Made by a program: the position numbers and the translations under genes. The notes beneath the pieces are model-generated. The model made no database searches. It was not told where the DNA came from and saw only the letters and a program-made list of their open reading frames with translations. This document shows positions 55,226 through 61,558 of a stretch of DNA of 64,000 bases, one piece after another (the stretch's first letter is position 1; every line of letters starts with the position of its first letter). Source of the DNA: Acidimicrobiia bacterium (lineage in GTDB: Bacteria; Actinomycetota; Acidimicrobiia; Acidimicrobiales; Aldehydirespiratoraceae); NCBI GenBank assembly GCA_022819505.1, contig JAJEHD010000010.1, forward strand, positions 158,888 to 222,887. The letters are read 5' to 3'.

Positions 55226-55999
55226 TCATGGCCCGGTCCCGGGTCGGAGGCGCGCCATGGCCTCCAGTACCCGGTCGGGCCGGTGGCAGCGGCCGTAGTC
55301 GAAGCCGGACCGCAGGCATATCTCCAGCAGTTCGTCGTGCTGGACCGTCTGCTTCCAGGGCAGAGGGAGGTAGACGGGCAGCTCGAACTCCCGCAGCGCG
55401 TCGAGGTTCTCATAGACCCGCTTCTGGTACCGGTAGCGGTCGGCCCATTCCCAGTCGGGTGGGCCGAATCCGGTTCCCGGGTCGAGGATCAGCCGGCCGC
55501 GCTCTATGCCGGCGGCGGTCCAGCGGGCCAGCGAATGCCGGAACCACTCGCAGATGGTCTCCACCGGGTCCCCGATCACGTGGCGGGAGGCCTTGGGATC
55601 GGCACCCCACACGAACGGCACGACCACGGGCACGTCCCGCTCGGCCGCTAGCCGCACCATGGCCGGGTTCTGAAGCCCGTCGGCCGCGTTGATCATGGTG
55701 GCCCCGCAGTCCAGGGCCCGGCTCGTGATCTCCGGCTGCCAGGAGTCCACCGAGAGGACGGCATCACGCTGCCGGCACAGGTCGGCGAGGGCCTGGACCT
55801 TGCCGTCTAGGCGAGCCCATTCGACCTCGACATCTACCCGGTCGGCGAACTGCGTCGAACCGGCCCCGCCGAGGTCGATGCCGTCACAGCCGCCGTCGAG
55901 CAGCACGGCGGCCCGGGACACCGCACCCTCCACCGTGGTCGCCACCGAGAACCCGGCCAGCGAGTCCGGCGAGGCGTTGATCACGCCGTGGAGCTTCAT
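55226..55999 (-). CDS. Dihydropteroate synthase-like protein (FolP2 type)
   Basis: 257 residues in a DHPS-like TIM barrel: GVINASPDSLAGFS (residues 5-18) replaces NVTPDSFSDGG, then DGIDLGGAGST, VLSVDSWQPEI, INAADGLQNP and DPGTGFGPP. The SRKS/T motif that closes true DHPS is missing; PLPWKQT stands there. This divergence and its position next to a gpgS-like gene match mycobacterial folP2-gpgS, where FolP2 lacks DHPS activity. Role unknown. Confidence 0.85.
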   Translation of the reverse strand: MKLHGVINASPDSLAGFSVATTVEGAVSRAAVLLDGGCDGIDLGGAGSTQFADRVDVEVEWARLDGKVQALADLCRQRDAVLSVDSWQPEITSRALDCGATMINAADGLQNPAMVRLAAERDVPVVVPFVWGADPKASRHVIGDPVETICEWFRHSLARWTAAGIERGRLILDPGTGFGPPDWEWADRYRYQKRVYENLDALREFELPVYLPLPWKQTVQHDELLEICLRSGFDYGRCHRPDRVLEAMARLRPGTGP

Positions 56000-56027
56000 T
56001 CAGCGACCGCGCCCAGCGACGGCAGGA

Positions 56028-57224
56028 TCATCGTGTGGCGTCAAGCGCTTCGACGAGCAGCGGCGCTATGTCGGGGGCGGCCTCGAGCACATGACGCCAC
56101 GACGGGTTGAGCGAGCTCTCCCCGGGGTCGTCCCGGCACAGCGCGGCCCCGTCGGCGACGCTGCGGGCGAACACCTCGGCGGTCGCCTGCTCGGCGGCGA
56201 CGTCGACTAGGTAGCCGTTGAGCTCGGCGTCGTTGGCGTAGTGGCGGACCAAGTCATGGGCGGCGGCCAGGTACGCCTCGCACAGACCGGCCGCTCCGTC
56301 CACCGCATCGGGTCCCAGGCGGCGGATCATGGTGGCAGTCACGTCGATGCTCATGCGTCGCAGGCCTGCGCTCGGATCGTCGGCGGAGAGCTCCTGGTGC
56401 TTGTGGTCGTAGGCGTCGGCCACCGACACCTGGCAGATGCTGGAGGGATCGCACCGGGCGAACACATCGGAGAGGATGCCGATGTCCATGCCCCAGTGGC
56501 TGGGAATCCGCAGGCTCGCGGCCACTGCGGCCTCCATCGCCGTCTCCCCGGCCAGCGGGTACCTGAAGGCCTCCAGGAAGCGCAGGTACTGGTGGTCGCC
56601 GGCCTGCGCCCGCAGAGCCCGCACCAGCGGCGCGACCAGCAGCCGGGTCACCCGTCCGCCGAAGCGCCCCTCGGTCACGCGGTGGTAGTAGCCCTTGGCG
56701 AAGGAGTAGCCGAAGCCCGGGTGGGCCACCGGGTACACCAGGCGGGCCGGCAGCTCGCGGCTGTAGCCCACGATGTCGGCGTCGTGCATGGCGATGACGT
56801 TCCCCGACTCGCCCGCCAGCACCGCGCCCAGGCAGTACCACACGTTGCGGCCCTTGCCCCGGCTCCGGGGGGCCAGTCCCCGGTCCCGCAGCCGCTGCTC
56901 GACCGCGACCATGGCCGGGCTGTCGTTCCACAGCACGTCGCAGCGTTGGGGCAGCCGCTCCAGCAGGCCGCGGGCCCGCCGGCAGTCGGACTCTCCGGCC
57001 TCGTCGAGACCGACCACGATGTGGGCCAGCCAATCGGCGCCGGCCAGCTCGCCGACCATCTCGTCGAAGGCCTCCGCGCCCACGTCCGACGCCAGGCAGG
57101 GGATGACAAGAGCCACGGGCCGGTCGGCGGCCCAGGACCGCAGGTCGCGCTCGAGGTCGTCGGCGGTGCGGTGGCCCAAGTCGTGCAGCGTCGGCACGAC
57201 GCCTGCCTGGCTGAAGTCGGCCAC
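56028..57224 (-). CDS. gpgS: GpgS-like glycosyltransferase (glucosyl-3-phosphoglycerate synthase type)
   Basis: 398 residues, GTG start. GT-A features: VALVIPCLASDVG near residue 38, GKGRNVWYCLGAVLAG, the metal-binding DxD-like MHDADIVGYSREL (about 155) and the acceptor segment FAKGYYHRVTEGRFGGRVTRLL, comparable to the KSFYRR...GGGRVTEL of mycobacterial GpgS. MGxDIGIL-type GMDIGILSDVF follows. Such enzymes start glucosylglycerate or methylglucose polysaccharide synthesis. The folP2-like neighbour supports the call. Confidence 0.85.
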   Translation of the reverse strand: MADFSQAGVVPTLHDLGHRTADDLERDLRSWAADRPVALVIPCLASDVGAEAFDEMVGELAGADWLAHIVVGLDEAGESDCRRARGLLERLPQRCDVLWNDSPAMVAVEQRLRDRGLAPRSRGKGRNVWYCLGAVLAGESGNVIAMHDADIVGYSRELPARLVYPVAHPGFGYSFAKGYYHRVTEGRFGGRVTRLLVAPLVRALRAQAGDHQYLRFLEAFRYPLAGETAMEAAVAASLRIPSHWGMDIGILSDVFARCDPSSICQVSVADAYDHKHQELSADDPSAGLRRMSIDVTATMIRRLGPDAVDGAAGLCEAYLAAAHDLVRHYANDAELNGYLVDVAAEQATAEVFARSVADGAALCRDDPGESSLNPSWRHVLEAAPDIAPLLVEALDATR

Positions 57225-57296
57225 GCCCGGCAGTGTCGCACGGAGAGGGCCGCATCCCACCCCGATATGCGAGATCAGGTGATTAGAGTCGCCGGG

Positions 57297-58289
57297 GTGA
57301 GCGACCTGCCACCGGCCGACTGGTACACCGACCCCGAGGACGAGTCGCAGTACCGCTACTGGGACGGATCGTCCTGGACCGAGCACCGCGCCCCCCGGAT
57401 CATCGACACGGAGGCGCCGTCCGGCGACGCGACCGGCGGGCTGCGCAGCCCGACGAAGCTGGTCGCGGACACGTTCTCTTTGACCGGCCGGCGGTGGCGG
57501 CCGTGCGTCGCCGTCGCGCTGATCTACGTCCTGAGTCAGATCGCCGGGGTCGTCCTGCTGTTGGTCGCCGCCAACAACATTCTCATGGGAGAACTGGGCG
57601 CGATCTTCGACAGGGTCTCCCAGCCCGGCTTCGACGCGTCGGATCCCGAACACGAGGCCTACTTCGAGTCGCTGGCATTCGACCTCGCTCCCGTCAACCT
57701 CGTGCTCGCCCTGCTGGGCCTGCTGGCCTTGTGGATCGCCAGCAACCTGATGCAGGCGGCCGTCACGAGGATTGCTCTCAGCGATCTGCACGACCGGACC
57801 GTGACCACATCCGGCACTCTCAGGCAAGCCATGCGACGAGTGCCGCGGTTGATGGGCGTCGACCTCATCCTCGCGGCGATCTTCCTGCTCGCAGCGGCCG
57901 CCATTGTCCTGGTCGGAATCGGCGCGCCGCTGCTGCTGATTCCACTGATTCCGACCGTCATTGCCGGCGCTGTCTATGCGATTGTCGTGATGCCAATGGC
58001 CTATGCGGTCGCCTCAGCAGGACCGCGCACATGGTCAATCCCCTACGGGGCCCGCCTCGTGCGGGGACGGTTCTGGGCGATGTTGGGACGCCTGCTCCTC
58101 GTCGTGCTAGTGCTGTTCGCCGTGAGCCTCGCGGTCGGGATCGTGTCGACCCTGGCCGCGACCTCAGGAGGAACGGCGCTCGAGCTGGTCTCGCAGCTCG
58201 TTCAGACGGTGGTGGGCGCCGGGCTGGCGGTAGTTGGAATCGTTGCCGCGGCGATCCTCTACGACGACCTCGGAGGCGAGTCGGACTGA
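57297..58289 (+). CDS. DUF2510 membrane protein
   Basis: 330 residues, GTG start. The first 35 residues are a DUF2510 domain: DLPPADWYTDPEDESQYRYW then DGSSWTEHR. Six or so hydrophobic helices follow (about 75-97, 135-155, 192-215, 215-235, 262-285, 300-322). Glycerophosphoryl-diester-like YciC membrane proteins have a similar helix pattern, but no catalytic residues are visible. Divergent from gpgS with about 72 bases between them. Confidence 0.82.
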   Translation: MSDLPPADWYTDPEDESQYRYWDGSSWTEHRAPRIIDTEAPSGDATGGLRSPTKLVADTFSLTGRRWRPCVAVALIYVLSQIAGVVLLLVAANNILMGELGAIFDRVSQPGFDASDPEHEAYFESLAFDLAPVNLVLALLGLLALWIASNLMQAAVTRIALSDLHDRTVTTSGTLRQAMRRVPRLMGVDLILAAIFLLAAAAIVLVGIGAPLLLIPLIPTVIAGAVYAIVVMPMAYAVASAGPRTWSIPYGARLVRGRFWAMLGRLLLVVLVLFAVSLAVGIVSTLAATSGGTALELVSQLVQTVVGAGLAVVGIVAAAILYDDLGGESD

Positions 58290-58295
58290 CGGGGG

Positions 58296-58589
58296 CTAGC
58301 CGCCGCCGGCGGCGTCGACCCGCTCGACGAAATCACGGTCGCGGGCCGACAGGCCACCGACATCGTGGCTGGTGACGGCCAGCTCGACCCTGTTGTAGAC
58401 GTTGGACCACTCCGGGTGGTGGAAGAGCCGCTCGGCGATGAGGGCCACGTGGGTCATGAAGGCGAATGCGGCCCGGAAGTCGGCGAACTGATAGGAACGG
58501 CGCAGCACATCGCCGTCCCGCCTCCACTCGGGATGGGCCTCCAGCAGTTCGTCGACCTCAGCGCTGCTCAGCAGATCATCGTTGCTCAT
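58296..58589 (-). CDS. Pterin-4a-carbinolamine dehydratase
   Basis: 97 residues with the family signature HHPEWSNVYNRVELAVTSHD (H-H-P-E-W then the strand and TxHxxGGL). The HHPE and SHDVGGL parts are the active-site histidines. It dehydrates 4a-hydroxytetrahydrobiopterin or acts as a general pterin or transcription cofactor; no aromatic hydroxylase is nearby. It lies nine bases after the second sufC on the same strand. Confidence 0.93.
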   Translation of the reverse strand: MSNDDLLSSAEVDELLEAHPEWRRDGDVLRRSYQFADFRAAFAFMTHVALIAERLFHHPEWSNVYNRVELAVTSHDVGGLSARDRDFVERVDAAGGG

Positions 58590-58598
58590 AGCCCGATG

Positions 58599-59396
58599 CT
58601 AGGTCAGCAGGTCGGCGAAGGGGTCGCCGAACGGGTCGGTGAAGGGTGCGGCTCCGGCGTCGGACTTGGGCGAGGTGGGCGTCCAGCGCTCGTAGCCTTC
58701 CGCCTCGAGCTCCTCGGCGAGCTCCGCTCCGCCGGACTCCCGTATGCGACCTCCCGCGAAGACGTGCACGGCGTCCGGCCTGAGATGGTCGAACACCCGG
58801 CTGGAGTGGGTGATGGCCAGCACCCCCAGTCCGTCGTGCTCCGTAGCGTCCTCGATCCGGTCGCCCACGAACCGCAGGGCGTCGACATCGAGTCCGGAGT
58901 CGAGTTCGTCGACGACCGCGAACGCGGGCTTGAGCACGCCCAACTGCAGAGCCTCGTTGCGTTTGCGCTCGCCGCCGGACAGGTCGACGTTCACCGGGCG
59001 GGCCAGGAACTTCTCGTCGAAGCCGATCCGCTCGGCCTCCTCTTGCATCCGCTCGGCCACCGCGGCGCCCTCGGCGGTACACACCGACTCGGTCAGCATG
59101 TCGAGCAGCGAGACGCCCGGAACCTCGGTCGGGTACTGCATCGCCAGGAAGAGACCCGCCTCGGCCCGGCGCCACGCAGGCAGCGTCAGCAGCTCGGTGC
59201 CGTCGAGACGCACGGAGCCGTCCGACACGTTGTAGCCGTGGCGGCCGGCGATCACGTGGGCCAGGGTCGACTTGCCCGAGCCGTTGGGGCCCATGACCGC
59301 GTGCACCTCTCCCGCGGCCACCGCCAGATCGACGCCGGTGAGGATCTCGCGGCCCGCTACAGAGGCCCGCAGTCCCTCGATCACCAGAGTGCTCAC
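58599..59396 (-). CDS. sufC: Fe-S cluster assembly ATPase SufC (second copy)
   Basis: 265 residues, GTG start. Walker A GPNGSGKSTLAHVIAG, Q loop AMQYPTEVPGVSLLDML, signature LSGGERKRNEALQ, Walker B AVVDELDSGLDVDAL and switch ITHSSRVF. The C-terminus has an additional Pro/Asp-rich tail (about 235-265) missing in the first copy. It overlaps the Rieske gene by four bases, in an operon with sufD. This is the copy most likely to work with SufD. Confidence 0.94.
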   Translation of the reverse strand: MSTLVIEGLRASVAGREILTGVDLAVAAGEVHAVMGPNGSGKSTLAHVIAGRHGYNVSDGSVRLDGTELLTLPAWRRAEAGLFLAMQYPTEVPGVSLLDMLTESVCTAEGAAVAERMQEEAERIGFDEKFLARPVNVDLSGGERKRNEALQLGVLKPAFAVVDELDSGLDVDALRFVGDRIEDATEHDGLGVLAITHSSRVFDHLRPDAVHVFAGGRIRESGGAELAEELEAEGYERWTPTSPKSDAGAAPFTDPFGDPFADLLT

Positions 59397-59728
59397 GAAG
59401 CGGCCCCTGGGTCTTCGCCAAGGGTCAGCACGACCCGGCCGTCCACGACGGCGACCTGGTAGACGGGCACGGCCCGGGTAGCCGGGAGGGACAGCGGCTC
59501 GCCGGTCTCGAGGTCGAACATTGCTCCGTGGGCGACGCACTCGATGGCGCAGTCGTCGGGCTCCACCCAGCCCTCCGACAGCGACACCTCGGCGTGGCTG
59601 CACGTGTCGCCTATGGCATAGACGTCGTCGCCGATACGCACGACCGCGATCTCGCGGCCGGCCACCTCGACGCGCCGGGCCGAGTCGGGCGCCATCTCGT
59701 CGAGGGAGAACAAGTCGTGGGTCGTCAT
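59393..59728 (-). CDS. Rieske 2Fe-2S ferredoxin
   Basis: 111 residues with both cluster motifs: CSHAEVSLSEG (CxH, about 43-45) and CVAHGAMFD (CxxH, about 64-67). All four ligands present. Small Rieske ferredoxins of this type sit between sufD and sufC in actinobacterial suf operons and are presumed to supply electrons. Starts with ATG and overlaps sufC by four bases. Confidence 0.93.
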   Translation of the reverse strand: MTTHDLFSLDEMAPDSARRVEVAGREIAVVRIGDDVYAIGDTCSHAEVSLSEGWVEPDDCAIECVAHGAMFDLETGEPLSLPATRAVPVYQVAVVDGRVVLTLGEDPGAAS

Positions 59729-59773
59729 GCTGCTACTCCGGTCTCCAAAGGACTGCTCGGTCGGTTCATCGCG

Positions 59774-61063
59774 TCACGCCGCATGGCTCAACATCTGGTT
59801 GAGCTTCACGGAGAGGGCGTGCCTGACGCCGCCAGTGATGGACCGGACGGGGAGGGCGTCGATCACCTCGTCGAAGAACCCGGCCACGATCAGGCGCTCG
59901 GCCACGGGGGTGGGCACCCCCCGGCTCTCCAGGTAGAAGACCTGGTCGGGGTCCACCGGCCCCACCGCGGAGGCGTGGCTGCACCGGACGTCGTTGTTCT
60001 CGATCTCCAGGTTCGGCACCGACTCGGCCCACGCGTCGTCGCTGAGCTTCAGATTCCGGTTGGTCTGGAAGGCGTTGGTGCCCCTTGCGTCGGGCCTCAC
60101 CCGGATCAGGCCGGTGTAGACGCTGCGGGCCGAGTCGCCCACCGCGCCCTTGTAGAGCAGGTTGGAAGTGGTGTCGGGGGCAGCGTGGTCCTGGTAGGTG
60201 CGGAAGTCGAGGATCTGGTCGCCTGCGCCGAAGTAGACCGACAGCAGGTCGCCGCTGGCTCCCCGACCCACGAGGCGGGTGTCGGCCCGGGTGCGGGCGT
60301 AGCCGCCTCCGAGTGCGACCGAGGCGGCTACCAGGGTGGCGTCGCGCTCCACCCGGGCGGTATGGGCCGCGATCTGCCAGGCCCGGGCATCGTGCTGCTG
60401 CAGGTTGAGGTAGCCGAGCCGGCCGGCCGGGCCGACGTCCAGTTCCACCACCGGCACCACCAGCGCCGGTGCGTCCGAGTGCTGAACATCCAACACGGTG
60501 GCCTGGGCGCCGCGGCCCACCCGGACCACCAGCCGGGGGAAGCTGGCCGCACCGGCCTCGCGGGCGTGATGCCGCACCACGATCACCCCCTCGAGGATCG
60601 CTCCGTCGGGCACGTCCACCACTAGGGGCGCCGGGGTGAAGGCATCGTTCAGCACGGTGAAGTAGTCCGACGCCCCGTCCGACACCGAGCCCAGCAACGC
60701 CTCCGCGCCGTCCGCCTCGGTCAGCGGCCCGACGGACGCACCCGCAGCCGCGAGCTTGTCGATCCCGTCGACCGCCGCCACCTGGCCGTCGACCATGTCC
60801 ACGACTGCCGTGACCGGTGCTCCGTCGATGTCGATGACATCGCTACCGGCGCCGGACTGCGCCGGAGCTGCCGGGGTTCCGGCGCCGTTGGCAAGACGGT
60901 AGGAGGCGAGGTCGAGGTCGGCGATCGCGCTGTAGCGCCACTCCTCGGCAGCCGTTGTGGGAGGCTCCGCGGCCGCGAAGCACTCGGCGGCTGCCGCCCG
61001 GCGTTCTGCCAGCCAGCGGGGGCCCGGCAGGCCCCGGGCGGCGTCGACAGTGAACTGGTTCAT
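59774..61063 (-). CDS. sufD: Fe-S cluster scaffold protein SufD
   Basis: 429 residues. N-terminal EEWRYSAI segment, a central beta-helix with many short GRGAQATVLDVQHSD-like strands, and the C-terminal core: RNLKLSDDAWAESVPNLEIENNDVRCSHASAVGPVD (key part NDVRCSHASAVG), then FYLESRGVPTPVAERLIVAGFF. NDVxCSHG...G and MSRGI-like motifs are common to SufB and SufD; the lack of SufB's CSxCxxY-type Cys and the short size indicate SufD. A sufB gene would be expected upstream, but the next gene is a small unknown protein. Confidence 0.92.
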   Translation of the reverse strand: MNQFTVDAARGLPGPRWLAERRAAAAECFAAAEPPTTAAEEWRYSAIADLDLASYRLANGAGTPAAPAQSGAGSDVIDIDGAPVTAVVDMVDGQVAAVDGIDKLAAAGASVGPLTEADGAEALLGSVSDGASDYFTVLNDAFTPAPLVVDVPDGAILEGVIVVRHHAREAGAASFPRLVVRVGRGAQATVLDVQHSDAPALVVPVVELDVGPAGRLGYLNLQQHDARAWQIAAHTARVERDATLVAASVALGGGYARTRADTRLVGRGASGDLLSVYFGAGDQILDFRTYQDHAAPDTTSNLLYKGAVGDSARSVYTGLIRVRPDARGTNAFQTNRNLKLSDDAWAESVPNLEIENNDVRCSHASAVGPVDPDQVFYLESRGVPTPVAERLIVAGFFDEVIDALPVRSITGGVRHALSVKLNQMLSHAA

Positions 61064-61070
61064 GCAGGTA

Positions 61071-61505
61071 TCAGCCGCCGTCGCGATACCGCCTGCGGAA
61101 CCGCTCGCCCAGCCCGCCTGAGGAGGGCCCGCCCTTGCCCTTGCCCTTGGACTTGCCGCCCTTGGCCCGGCTCCTCGAGCCCCGGCGCTTGCGCCGCTCC
61201 GCCTCGACCTCGGCGATCACGTCGGGGGCGGCCGCGTTCACGATGTCCTCGGCCGCGTCGAGCAGCGCCCCGATGCTGTCATCACTTCCCAGGCTCTCGG
61301 GCTCGGGCGGGGTCTCAGGGGTGACGAGGCTGCCGTAGCTCCAGTTGACGTCGGCCAGGCGGCGGGTGTACTTCGGGCAGTCGTCGGGGCAGCGCCACGG
61401 AGCCTCCGGGGCCAGGTCCAGATCGCACTTGCGGACCGTCTCGCCGTTGGGGTACGTGCGCGACTCGAAGTACTTGCAGTCCTGGCGCATCGGCATGCCT
61501 CTCAT
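61071..61505 (-). CDS. Small Cys-rich protein, unknown function
   Basis: 144 residues from ATG 61505 (ATG 61496 also possible). Four Cys in the first 50 residues, DCKYFESRTYPNG, KCDLDLAPEAPWRCPDDCPKY, suggest a metal-binding or Fe-S site. The middle is acidic and the C-terminus is a Lys/Arg/Gly tail (KGGKSKGKGKGG). It sits seven bases before sufD and in the same direction, so it may be linked with iron-sulfur assembly. No known family. Confidence 0.7.
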   Translation of the reverse strand: MRGMPMRQDCKYFESRTYPNGETVRKCDLDLAPEAPWRCPDDCPKYTRRLADVNWSYGSLVTPETPPEPESLGSDDSIGALLDAAEDIVNAAAPDVIAEVEAERRKRRGSRSRAKGGKSKGKGKGGPSSGGLGERFRRRYRDGG

Positions 61506-61558
61506 TGTGGCATCCCGCCGGGTGTTCGCGTCGCGGTTCCACCGAACCGCGGTCACCT

